Shown: one piece after another, positions 46,806 through 57,721 of the stretch | Position numbering within the stretch: position 1 is the stretch's first letter | Layout: each line of letters starts with the position of its first letter | Assembly (NCBI GenBank): GCA_047495785.1 | Contig: JBLDXI010000024.1 | Span: forward strand, 248,001-312,000 | Source: Lepidodermella squamata | Lineage: Eukaryota > Gastrotricha | Reading direction: 5' to 3' | Length of the DNA: 64,000 nucleotides | The notes under the pieces: model-generated | Told to the model about the DNA's origin: nothing | Seen by the model: the letters and a program-made list of their open reading frames with translations, nothing else | The model's database searches: none | Made by a program: the position numbers and the translations under genes

Positions 46806-49657
46806 ATGATTACCGAGCGTTGGTTAGGCCTAGCCTCGGTAGTTGCGCTTTTCCTGCTCATTCCCACTCCAGCTGAATCATCCGAAACGACTACCGCAAA
46901 TCCTTATTTTTGTAAGTTTAATCAAATTGACCTGGTTTGAAATCAATCATTGTTGTTTTAGATGTTGCTTGCGATCAAGTAAGCACATACCGCATATGTT
47001 TTTCAAGACAAGTCTCGTCATACGTGCCTGATAATCTTTGCTCGGAATGGGCTATCGCCTCAGTATCAACTTGGTCGGTTTCGGAACGCCTCGGCCGCCT
47101 TTTACGGTCATCTGACGCCGCCGAGGCGTGGATCGGTGTCGCACCTCGGCGCGTGCCTTGGGGCTGGATCAGCGCTGCCTTTTTCGTACTCGGCCAGCCA
47201 GCGTCGCGTATCGGCAAAAATCCTGTCCTAGAACTGGAAACTCAGGGCTGTTGGGCTGACGACACGCCGACGCCAATGATTGCGGGGAAAACTGGAGGTC
47301 AGCTTTGGAAAACGCTTGCTAATCAATCGAGGCGTGACCTCAATGGACCTGTCACCTTCAATATATCACAGGCAGATTGCGCCCGGCAATGCGGCGATCT
47401 CGCTATCTACGATTACTACGGCATTAGGGTTAGTTCGAGTTCATTTTCTGGTTTCCAACTATTTCAAGATTTTTCGTTTCCTTTAGACTGGACCTGATGG
47501 TTTGGTTACATGCCTATGCGGTGATTCATTTGGAAGTTACGGCCCCGCTTATGACTGCGTTCCCCATACCTTGAGTTCAAATTTGGTTTACCGGCTCAGG
47601 GGTGCCTACAGCAACTGGGCATCGGGCCAGCCACGCGGTGATGGCTGCGCCTATTTATCCAAAATCGAGCGCGCGTGGATGGTCAGCGACTGCTTCCAGC
47701 CACGCAGCTTCATCTGCCAGTTCCCGGACCTCGCCCTGTGCGACGATGCGCAGAAGAGCGGCAATAACAACGGCAAAACGCCGCGCTATTTCCGCCTGGC
47801 AGGCCTTTGCTTCGGCGTCGTCTCGGACATTCGGTCGATGTGGCAAGACGCGCGCTACACCTGCCTGGCCTACAAGGGCGACCTGCCCGTTGTCATGGAC
47901 GCGAGTACCAACGAGCTGATCCTTTCGGTCGTTCAAGACGATATCTGGCTAGCACTGACTGATATCGCTTGGATGACACCAGAGAACGCGCCGTTATCTG
48001 TTACATTTTTCGATCCTAACTCGGTTGGGCCATCGCCTGAACCCGCCACAGCTCGGTCAGGGGAATTTCGATACACATTGCCGGGCAACAGATCGTCGGC
48101 TAATGTCGAAAGTTCGGTTATCAAATCGCCTATCGGCCGTTGCGTTTCAGTAAAAGTAGGTCAAGGCGATTTTTTTCAGCTCATTATGTTCATTCGTTTT
48201 AATTACAGCAAAACGGCCAATGGTCATTGAGATCTTGCACAGACCAGCTCAGTGGAATTTTCTGCAAATCTTTGCCGTTGGTCTCAAGTTTAAGTGCTCA
48301 GGAGCAGCTTCAAGAATTAATCTTCTCACAGGTAAATTTGCTGGTTTCGATAAATTATCGCACTCAATTTCGATTTTTTTAAGGTCGCGATCCCGGTGGC
48401 TATTGTTATTGCTTATATCGCACTTGTTTCAATTCTTGGCGGCGCCATTTGCTGCTTTTGTCGCAGGTATGATTCCATTGAATTATTCTAGCTTAAAAAA
48501 TTGCTTGCGCTTATGGGGGTTTTCAATTTAATTTCGGAATTCCAGGCGACATGAAATATCTGAAGCTTTAAAGGCCGTTCTTCCCTTTTACTTTGCTCGC
48601 TCCTTTGCCGGATTTGTTTTGATCAGAGTTTAAATTTTACTAATCTGAGCAATTTGTTATTTTATTTCAACCCGTTCTTAAATCGGCTTCAATTGCCAAC
48701 CTACCAAACAACCCTGGTTTTGCGTTTTGGCAACTCTGCTATTGTAGACGACCTTTGCCTAGACACATCATAGAAGGCAGGACTGATGCCATCAGTCAGT
48801 TCCACCGAAGCGTGTCCGACGAAGTTCTCGAACATGGCTCATCTGACATGGTGTCTAGCGACGTAGCGGTGGCTATAAGCTCTCAGCCTGAACACATCAT
48901 CCACCCAAGTGACTTGCCAACTTTCAACCAAGTCCAAAACGGTGATGTGCTGTCGAATGGCGGCACGATGAGTGTCATCCATGAACAGCCAGGTGCCGAG
49001 GATGAGGAAATGGCTAATCAGGAAGAGGGAGATTCAGCATACGTCAATACAATAACATCTGAAAATCGTCAAGATTTTGCTCCGGTCGCAACAATAAGTC
49101 ATTCAAACCAGGCGCTAGCCTACCGTTCCCCCTCCGCTGCGTCTGTCTCATCAGGCAGCTCAGACTCATCGAGCAGCAGCGGCGATGTCGCCGGCAGTTT
49201 TACCAACGAAAATGAGGTTCAAACGTCTTGCTGCGGCTGTTACCGGTTGGGTAGTGTTAGCGGCAGCCGAAGAGGCTCCGTCGTTCACCAGCCACCTCAG
49301 CCCGTCCTCCGGCCAACGCGGCAACGCAGCGCAAGAAGAGCTAGTCAAATCAATTACACTTTCACGGAGGGCCAAACTCCGCCGCAACCGAATAATATCG
49401 ACGAAGAGGAGGAGGAAGAGGATGAAGGCGTTTCAGCAGATGGTTACAACCTCAGAAATGATGACGATAAATCTGCCGCGTCCGGCTCGCCTCGGCACTT
49501 CAGCGATGAGACGCAAGCCACCCGCGTCGACAGCCCGCTATCGTCGCCAGCCGCCGACGAGGAAGAAGAAGCAGCCTCTGGGTATGCTAAGAGAAAACCT
49601 CGGCATGAACCATCGGCTTTACGCGTAAAACCGTCGTGGACAAGTATCTATCGCTAA
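46806..49657 (+). CDS. Type I membrane protein with WSC-like and C-type-lectin-like domains
   Basis: Six exons: 46806-46911, 46962-47428, 47487-48155, 48209-48331, 48384-48466 and 48748-49657, 785 residues. A signal peptide (WLGLASVVALFLLIP) begins the protein. The ectodomain has an N-terminal C-type-lectin-like stretch. Next is a WSC-like module, opening GCWADD and running through CARQCGDLAIYDYYGI to CLCGD. A clear C-type-lectin end follows (YSNWASGQPRGDGCAYL ... SDC ... FICQ), and then a second lectin-like unit (FGVVSDIRSMWQDARYTC). The membrane segment (VAIPVAIVIAYIALVSILGG) in exon 5 is followed by CCFCRRR and an acidic, Ser-rich cytoplasmic tail. WSC plus C-type lectin occurs together in polycystin-1-like proteins, but none of their other domains are present. 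Expected role: carbohydrate-binding surface receptor; ligand unknown. Alternative tail exons are listed separately. Confidence 0.78.
48545..48633 (+). other. Possible alternative exon in the lectin receptor
   Basis: After the donor at 48467, an acceptor CCAG at 48541-48544 opens a phase-compatible exon reading RRHEISEALKAV and ending at an in-frame TAA (48631-48633). Its use would give a very short tail in place of the 300-residue one. The join to 48748 gives the longer protein. Confidence 0.35.
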
Positions 49658-49798
49658 ATACCTATGCTGCTGCCTGTACATCCTATTATAAGCTTTATGT
49701 AGAACAGATTATAACTCGAAATCTAAAAGCTTAGGCGTGTGCCGCTTTGTTATATGTCTCTTTTCTTTCTTTTGCTCTATACTTTGGGCGTTGTAGCA

Positions 49799-50298
49799 AT
49801 GCGACGCGTCAAGTGCCACCGCCTTCACCAACCCAGCCACCCGCCGCAGCTTCTGGGTCAGAATCGAGCCTGGACGAGTCTTCCGTGACTCAGAAAGAAC
49901 CGATTTTAATTCGCGACCCGCGAAGCATTTTCATGGCGGCCGAGGCGCTACGCGAGCCAGAAGCGTACTCGCCGAACGAACACGTCGCTGTGATTTGTCC
50001 CCAGACAACTCACAAAAAGCAACCCCATTGCCACCACCAGCAGCAGCACAACCGTGGCTGTTGCCAGAAGCATCGATCGCGATCTGCCAGTAACAGTTCG
50101 TGCGCTAACGGTAACGTTTGCCGTGAATTCTCGCCCCCGCTTCCGCCAGTAACACTTGCCCAGCTTCAGCCACAGGCGTACATACACTCGGCGGCGTGTA
50201 ATAAGTGTATACTCGCTTCGTGTAGCCCAGGAGCTGCCGATAATCACATCAACAATTTATATGCAGCCAAAGTACGTCGCATGCCGACCTCCCGATAA
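49799..50298 (+). CDS. Alternative C-terminal exon of the lectin receptor (A)
   Basis: An acceptor GTTGTAG opens a phase-2 exon that stays open to TGA/TAA near 50298 and encodes a Pro/Ser-rich, His/Gln-rich tail with a Cys-rich end. The upstream coding exon has an internal phase-2 donor (TCTGG|GTATGC, near 49580) that joins it in frame. There is no independent start with good context. Confidence 0.45.
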
Positions 50299-50504
50299 CT
50301 AATCATCATCGTCACGCCCATTCCTCATATAATCATAATTTTCCGATCCTTTTTTATTTTCAAAACTGCATGCTTTTACCATTTTCATTTCGTTTCAGCT
50401 TTAATCAGTATTATTATTTGCTTTTACCTTCAGTTAGTACCTATGTAGTCATCCTAGACGTCACTCATATTGCCAAAAATTATTGATTTTTTTGCGTATT
50501 GCAG

Positions 50505-50973
50505 CTACATCTCTACACCCGACACTAAGCGGAGATCAGCAGCAGTTATGAATCGAAACGACTTGTCAAATTCGCACTATAACAAGCAGCATCCAAGCGT
50601 GACAGCTACTCCCCTTTCTAGCGCGTTTCTTACCCCTGGTCAATCGGCCGAATCTTCATCCGCTAGGACTTCACCGTCAGAAAACGTCGCTCCAAATGAT
50701 GAGTACACGAACAATGCCATGGCGCTAAGCTATGCTATTCGGGCTGAACAACGAGAAAGCGACGGATCTTCGACAATTGAGGTGCAACACAGCTTCGCGG
50801 CGGCTCGGAATCTGTTGCAGGGTAAACTTGGCGGTGGCAATGCATCGAATAGACAGCCACAGCAGTCTCAATCTTCGAGGATACCGATTCCTCCTCCGCC
50901 TCCCCCTCCCCCGCCACCCTTACCAAGCGGCATCAACGTCGTTAGTCACACCGCTAGGGCTTTGGAATACTAA
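50505..50973 (+). CDS. Alternative C-terminal exon of the lectin receptor (B)
   Basis: An acceptor TATTGCAG opens another phase-2 exon, so it can join the same internal donor near 49580. It encodes about 155 residues ending in a run of eleven or so prolines (IPIPPPPP...) and SHTARALEY. Poly-proline suggests SH3 or profilin binding. It is separated from the previous alternative exon by about 200 bp of noncoding sequence. Confidence 0.45.
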
Positions 50974-51494
50974 TTATATCGCCATAATCTAACTATATTG
51001 TATCTCAAGTTCCCAAAATGTAAATAGTGCGTGTAATTTTCATGAAGTGCCAAATGATTAACTTCAAATCAGCTTCATCTACTCATCAGCCCAATCTTTA
51101 ACTTAGCTGTAATTTTTCAGATCGGTTTTATGAGAAAATGGCACCTTTTGTGTCTATTTGTTTCTGATGTCGCTTTGTTTAAGTGAAGAAAAATGAGCAA
51201 AGGACAATCATGATCGGCATGTTTATTTAATTTTAATCGTTATATTTACAAAGAAAATGCTGTTTGATCAAAACAACAATAATGAAGTATTATTTCTTCC
51301 ATATGAAATGGTAGTATGGAACGTGCCGCATTTTGTTGTGAATTTTGGAATTTTTAAAATAAAGGTGAACAGAATAAAATAAGGCTGCGCCACAGAGCAC
51401 TGGTTATTTTGTTTCCTTCCACAAATGAGACTGGACGCTCACTTATATGAACTACGCAAGCAAAATCACAGTAAATGCAATAGAGTAAAAGAGC
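50974..51494. other. Convergent spacer between the lectin receptor and enkurin
   Basis: AT-rich 3' flanks with AATAAA-like words near 51358 and 51375 on the plus strand. No gene seen. Confidence 0.5.
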
Positions 51495-52478
51495 TCAATA
51501 CATAATCTGATTATCATCTGAGATATAAATGATTGGGTGGCTTTCAAGTAGCTCAATGTCTTTTTCGAGTTGCTTCATCTGGCGTTCCAACCTGTCCTTC
51601 CGCTGCTTTTTAGGTACAGTATCGATAACAACTGAGAGAGTCTGGTATTCACGGTGCAGTTCTTCCCAGTTCTGTTTCAGGCCGCAAATAAGTGCTGAGC
51701 GTTCATCCTGAGCAAAAATAATTATTACTGTGATTCTGGCTCTCAAATGAGCAAAACTTACTTCCGACATTTTTTGCATTTCACCTTGGCCAAAGTGTTC
51801 AGAAACGTAGCGATTATATTCCTCCTCGGCCATTTTAACTTCATCTTTCCTCTTCTCAAGGTAATCCGGAACCTTGCCAAAATCTTTCTTGTGAATGAAA
51901 ATAGGCTGCAGACCAGATGGTTCCAAAGGAAACTTGTCACCTGCGATTTCAAATATAAAATAATCACGGAAGTGATAAAATTAAGAAATCTAACCTTTCC
52001 GAGTGTCAGCGTATAGCTTTGCTGGCTGTTTTGGGCATGCAATAATGGTTTCAACGGCATTTTGCTTGATGAAGTCTTTTGTCGTCTTCATGCCAAGTAT
52101 TGGCCTGTCAGTGTGATTAGGAACTGGCGGACGGTGAATGGAATGATCGTGTTCTTCTTTCTTCTGAGCAATTTGTTGACTGCGCTCTTCCAACCGCCGT
52201 TCAACCGAGTGTTTCTTTAAAAAGTCGCGAGGCTCGTTGACGGGTACCTTTGCGTGACCCATCGTTTGATGAGATCCAACACGTCGGCTCTTTTCTTCCT
52301 GGACAACTTCGGGACGAAATTTAGACCGATACCTTAACAAATGAAATGTATATTGGCGCTGTCTTATGATTAAAATTAATTACTTTTTCGCGGAATCTTT
52401 GCCAGCAGCCCGTTCCTCTCGTGGTATCAGATTGTAAATGCTTTCATCTCGAATACCGTAAGCGGTTGCCGTGCTCAT
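51495..52478 (-). CDS. ENKUR: Enkurin, motile-cilium inner-junction protein
   Basis: Four minus-strand exons, 52478-52384, 52332-51995, 51940-51762 and 51707-51495, give 274 residues, near the usual 250-260. Enkurin is a calmodulin-binding protein of sperm flagella and motile cilia, located inside doublet microtubules. Diagnostic blocks are the N-terminal ESIYNLIPREE, TMGHAKV followed by PRDFLKKHS, and the middle LEPSGLQPIFIHKKDFGKVP. The C-terminal enkurin domain has EEYNRYVSEHF, LKQNWEELHREYQTLSVVID and PKKQRKDRLERQMKQLEKDI. The first exon is short but anchored by the conserved SIYNLIP. Its presence implies motile axonemes at some life stage, at least in sperm. Confidence 0.95.
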
Positions 52479-53816
52479 TTTGTTCAAAAATAGGTAGTTG
52501 AACTCTAAAATTCGAGAATGAGCTTATAGTTTGATATGCCATGAATTAGAAACAAGCTGTTCCGAAAACGTGGTGAAATGGCTTTGAAGCATGAACTTAG
52601 ACAAAAGATTTTACAGAAAATCTCAGTAAGAATCCCGTAAGAAAATAAATATGCTTCATGAAAACTGAACGATTGAGAAACGCTAACAATCAATTTCAAG
52701 TTAATCACTCATCGCTTTTAATTAGCCACCTTTAAAGCCTGGATTTAATTTGCAAGGCCGATAAGATATACTGTGACTAATAATTGCAGTAAACTTTCCT
52801 TAACATAAGCTTCGTATTAACGCCTATCTTCGCAGCTGACTCTTCGGCCAGTGTATCATGAGACTCTTTTGATGCTTGGTACTCATGTCCTACTGGTAAC
52901 CCTTTTCATTGTTTAAAAAAATAATTGGTGATTTACATGAGAAGTACCGGCAATGAGAATAATATGAAGGCGCTATTTTCAGCTCAGAAAAATACCGTAG
53001 CATAACGAAAAAACACCAATCACAAATGGTAAACATGAAAAGAGAAATAAATGACAAGAAATCAAACGAGGTGGATTGCGAAGACTGACTTGATGAGAAA
53101 GCCTCTGTTGCTTTCGGATAGGCAAAATGCTTCCGTCGCTATCGGGGAAACAGCAGTCGTTGGCTTAGATGACACCTAAGTGTTACCAACGTTGTTGTTT
53201 GTGAGCATGGCAACCAACATTTAATTAATATTGTTTAAGTTAAAATAATTAATTTGTAAACAAAAATAAACAAATTTTAATATTAATTGTCAAATGAAAA
53301 TAAACAACCTTTTTGTTCTGCGTTGCGGTTTCTTCGCTATTAAGGTCGGTGCGACTGATACCTGTGCTCCGTCTACTCCCTGCTCCGTGTTCCTTCGTCA
53401 AATCCTAGTTGACAAGTTTGTGACATCTTGTATCCGCTCTCCCTGTTTTGTTGCCTGGTCTTGCCTCGTTTTGGGCGCTGAAAATGTATCGGAGAAGCCA
53501 GGGAAATAGTTTAGAAACAAGATATAGCCATGTGCTATGTGCTAAGCAGCTCTTTCAGGGGATGATTTCTGATTCCCATTTCACCATTTTCCTCCCCATT
53601 ACTAGTCATTTATGCTGATGGCTTGTGTTCTTCTGAGTTCTCAGGAGAATTAGCTGAGCACGATTAATCTTATAGTCTGATCATCAGGCTATGATACCCT
53701 ATTAACATGCATCTTTGAATGTATAATTTCTACGGTCTTATTTCATATCTCAATTTCATATTGTATTTGACTGTTTGAAGTTTTATACATAAATTTGATA
53801 CGTGTTATAGATTGCG
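52479..53816. other. Divergent spacer between enkurin and MSL1
   Basis: 1.3 kb between divergent genes. A 71-codon plus-strand ORF at 53294-53509 is unsupported. No repeat or RNA gene recognised. Confidence 0.5.
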
Positions 53817-55356
53817 ATGGGTCAAAATCTGTTTGGGCGTCAACTGGCGAAGAGTAATCCGAGAAATGATACTGCCTTTGAGTCAAAACATCACAAGGAG
53901 AACTACGTGAGTGGCCGCATCCATGTCAATACTCTAAGTGAGGAAGTACCTCCTAACAAACGGCGCCGAATATTTCATTCGTCTGAGGTTAGTTATTGGA
54001 AAACAACTGAGAGGAAATGTACTATCGAGATTATTTATGCTTAGGTCTCCGTTCTCAAAAGGCAGCCATTATTCGCCTTCCGAAACGCGGGCCATGTGGA
54101 AGAGCCAGTTACAAAACAAAGTCGTTTACGGAAGAGCAATCGTACTTCACCGACGCAATCGCCAGATGCAAGTGTTTATGATTTCGAGCCTCAATCGGAT
54201 AGACTTAGCAATGTGAAAGAAGCCAGCAGAAAGTCAAAAGATCAAGCTAACTCTTTCCACGAATTGAGATCATCTAAAAAGTCAAACTGGATTAAAGATG
54301 GATCTTGGTTGGCACCTGCTGATAGCTTTAGACCTCCATCTTGCCCTGGTTAGCGCATCTATTGTTTTTAACTATCCCAAAAGTTAATTAATTGCAATTT
54401 TTGTAGATAAACAGCAAACCACTAATCTGGCGATCAGCCAACAAGCTGAAAGCAATGTCGAAGTACCTTCCTTTCGCTATTACTCTATCAGATCGTCGCC
54501 TAAAGGAGCGCAGCAGATGACGAGAACTACCGTGGTTGCTAAATTAACAAAACTTCGGTCGAAGCAAGAACCAGATCCTGCTGAAGATACCAGCGATGAT
54601 GTTTATCATCGTCGTCATCGGAAATCCGAGGAACTCGAGAAGAAAATAGTTCGTTGGGATCGGCAACGGCAGCGGGAATTGGAGTATTACGAATATCTGC
54701 GGCAGAGAGAAGCCCAGCGTAAGACCTCTCAATGGGCTGCTCATTTACAAGCCTCGTCGTCTGTTTCATCTACGGGAGGCGTTTCTAAGCCTGGAAACCC
54801 TTTGTCACCAGAAGGAGCAGTTGACTCGCTGTGGCCAGATATCAATAACAGTTCGTAAACAATGACCCTTTGATCATTTTGAATTAAATTTGTTTTTTTT
54901 CTAGTCCAATTCATCGAAATTCTACCATCAGATAAAGATTTGGTTAACGTGACCTTGCTGGGCCAGCCACTGCCTGCCGTCAACAAAAAAGCCGGATTCG
55001 CTCTACCATGGGGCGTTGACCCATCTAAATCAGCTGAAACTCCTGCTAGACCGACTGCTCGCCCGAGAAAAATCGCATTTTCAATGAGGAAAAAAGTGAA
55101 CGCAGCTAGGGCTAATGTCATCAAAGCTACGCAGCGAAAGGCTAACACGGAAAAGCCATCGAGCAGTCGTCGCAGCTCTAGCCCTCCCGCAAAACGATCT
55201 CTTGACAGAACTCTTTCTTTGCCAGCTATATCCCCCGCAAAACTGCAAGGAATGTTAAAAACGAGAAACGGCGCGTATGCGAAACCACCTGAACCGACAG
55301 AAGAATCGCGCCGGATGTCTCTTCCTGTGCGCAGGAGTAGCCGGCGCCTTCGATAG
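53817..55356 (+). CDS. MSL1: MSL1-like PEHE-domain protein
   Basis: Four exons, 53817-53987, 54045-54348, 54407-54850 and 54905-55356, give 456 residues. MSL1 scaffolds the MSL complex and holds the acetyltransferase MOF and MSL3 through its C-terminal PEHE region, which promotes H4K16 acetylation. The PEHE region is seen as EVPSFRYY, then EDTSDDVYHRRHRKSEELEKK followed by VRWDRQRQREL, and finally LLGQPLPAVNKKAGFALPWG. The R-W-D-x-Q-R core favours MSL1 over KANSL1. No N-terminal leucine-zipper coil for MSL2 binding is obvious in the first 150 residues; a 5' exon may be missing or that part has diverged. The tail is basic and Ser-rich. An acceptor-like GTTATAG lies 6 nt before the ATG. Confidence 0.75.
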
Positions 55357-56295
55357 AGAGGGAACATATTTTACTCGATTATTTCGATCAAGCGCTTGCT
55401 TCAAACGCTGTGAAGTGGATCTTTTCGCTAGGCATGAATTTATTATTCAAATTAAATTTTATAGCTGTCTTTCCTTTTACCTTCTTACACAAGATGATGA
55501 TAGTCATGCTATGAATGAAAAAAACGTTTAAAAGAAAAAATTTGACGTGTCTCGTATTTCACGTTTTTCTGAACATTATTGATAGTGAATGAAAGAAGTA
55601 TCGTATCATGACCGTCATGGTGTTTTTCAATTGAAAAAAAACTAACTCGACAGCGTAATATTCTTTCCGACACGTGCTCAAGTTGATGATACATGAAGCA
55701 CGGCTACAAAATTACATATTTCAGCAACAAATTGATTTCTTTCGTTCCTTCAATTTTCCGTCTGTCTGTCTGTCTGTCGCGTGTTGGCCGTAATCTCGCT
55801 GTATTGTGAAAGCCTGGGCACCTGTACTGTGTTATTAGCCAAAATGAAATGTTACCACTAACGTCACCTTGTTCTGTTGAAATGAAATAAAAAATATTAC
55901 GTTCATATTTACCGTAAATTTGAGAGCGATATTTATTGTAGTAATATATGTGTAAAATTGTACTCGCTTGTTTCTACTACGAGTTTTGCTAACGATTGTC
56001 CTAACTGCGCTGTGTTGAGATTGAGCGAGAACAGGCCTGTGCCAGTCTTGTCCTTAAGTTTACACCGACTCGCTCGTGCCCGTAATTGTTACTGTTGTCA
56101 TTAATTTAGATGATGGAAGTCCGCTTACGTCATATCCGTCTATCTCTCGATTAGCTGACAATGATTTTTTTGAGTTTCATACAGTTAAGATTGCTATATT
56201 GCGTGCGTTGCGTTTTCGTTGTTTTATGATGCTGTAAAATTTTGTGAATTTTGCTCAATAAAAACAACCTTGGGTGGTATTCAGTGATGTTTTTC
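55357..56295. other. Convergent spacer after MSL1
   Basis: Contains a CTGT tetranucleotide run (about 55760-55778) and AATAAA words near 55882 and 56257. No gene seen. Confidence 0.5.
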
Positions 56296-57022
56296 TTACA
56301 ATTTATAACTGAAATCACAATAATAGTTCACTTGCTTTCCGTGTATCGTCGAGTCGCTGTAGTTGCTTTCAGTCGATGAACTCCTAGTCGTGTAAGAATC
56401 AGGCGAAATTATCGGCTGAAACCATGTATTGTCCACCCATTCGTAAACACCGTTTGCAACCGCTTCAGGGCTAGCCGGGGCGGTGATTTCCGGTGAGATT
56501 CGGCCGCAAGGTGGCGGCGAGCGAAGTCTCAGCTCTCTGTACAACGATGGCGAAGACTCGAGGTAGTCATCGGAAAACCGGAGCCTTTTTCTGTGGGTAA
56601 AATTGAAGTAAATTAAATTAGCTGATACGTGCTATCGCAATATAATCTAATAAAGAATTCTGCTATGAGGTGTCCAAATAGGAGAAGGATACAATTTTAA
56701 CGGTAACCTTTCAGACTGAGGTATAGAACAGCGTAGGTAGGGAAATGTAAATGTACTTAGGCCGATCGGTTTTCGGCGCTTGTTTCGCCATAATTGACGG
56801 CCGTCGTTGGTCATAGAACTCCGGATCTGAATGATAGTGCTGCGGATAGTCTCGCCGAATTACTTCAATAGCGTCCGGAAATTCAGCGAAAGTCGAGGGT
56901 TGTAGTTCGGTCGGCGCGGGTTGGCTAGTTTCTTCTGGGTAAGCGGCCGATTCGATCAAACAGCAGCCGCAAAATTGAAAACTGGAAGAGCTAAGCCGTT
57001 TTAACATGAAGCGCAAAAACAC
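56296..57022 (-). CDS. Small protein with CGCC motif, unrecognised
   Basis: Two minus-strand exons, 57022-56757 and 56590-56296, join at phase 2 (KTDRPK|KRLRFSDD) to about 186 residues if the first ATG is used. The frame on both sides of the 166-bp intron is protein-like: Pro/Ser/Tyr-rich with FCGCCLIES near the N-terminus, which could be palmitoylated. An acceptor CTTCCAG at about 56987 could instead make the first part an internal exon of a larger, unseen gene. No family recognised. It lies 0.7 kb downstream of the MIG-10/RIAM stop on the same strand, so alternative 3' exons of that gene are possible, although no matching donor was found. Confidence 0.45.
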
Positions 57023-57721
57023 GCAAAATGTTTCGTATTTCGCAGTTTTATTCTTTTTGCATTTTGTATCGTTAAGGCAAAATTAACTTTCATGATGATG
57101 ATGTCATTACAGCAAATAATAATTATAATAGAAATAATAATAGCAATATGATGACAACTGGGTGCGCAAGATGATAGGATAAAAGCCGTTGCCTTATTAT
57201 TTAGGGTGCGAGACAATTTTTCGGTATTTTTTGCGAAAGAAGAATAAGAATTAGCAGCGCATTTTAACCAGTTACCACCATATTTACACATTATTATCGC
57301 AACTTGGGATGCTAATAAGGCCATATTAAATTTTTCGGACGACAAATTGCAATTTTTGATGCTGACGACAGACTGTCTGGTCATAAATTAGTATTATGAC
57401 ACATCATATAGGTATGAAAACGAATGAATGAAAAAGAACGAGAAATAAAATTAAAATTCATCATAAATTATACAATATTATTATAATAAAAATCGATCGC
57501 AAATTTTTGAATTTTTTTACATCATTATGGTATAAGCAAAAACAACACCATTATTTTATCATCGAAAAAAGAGATAGATTATTTTTTGCGAGCTCGTCAG
57601 AATAAAGAGAGATGCACATGCAAGAAATTGAAGCCGTTAATGACGATAGGTTTCGTTGTTTCATTTCGTTCTGCCCACACAATGAAAGACTTTGCCGGCG
57701 ATTTCAATCAACTAAGACTCA
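57023..57721. other. Spacer downstream of the MIG-10/RIAM-like gene
   Basis: AT-rich, with an ATT/ATA run near 57115-57150 and 57465-57490. The 127-codon minus ORF at 57001-57384 is explained by these repeats. Confidence 0.5.
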
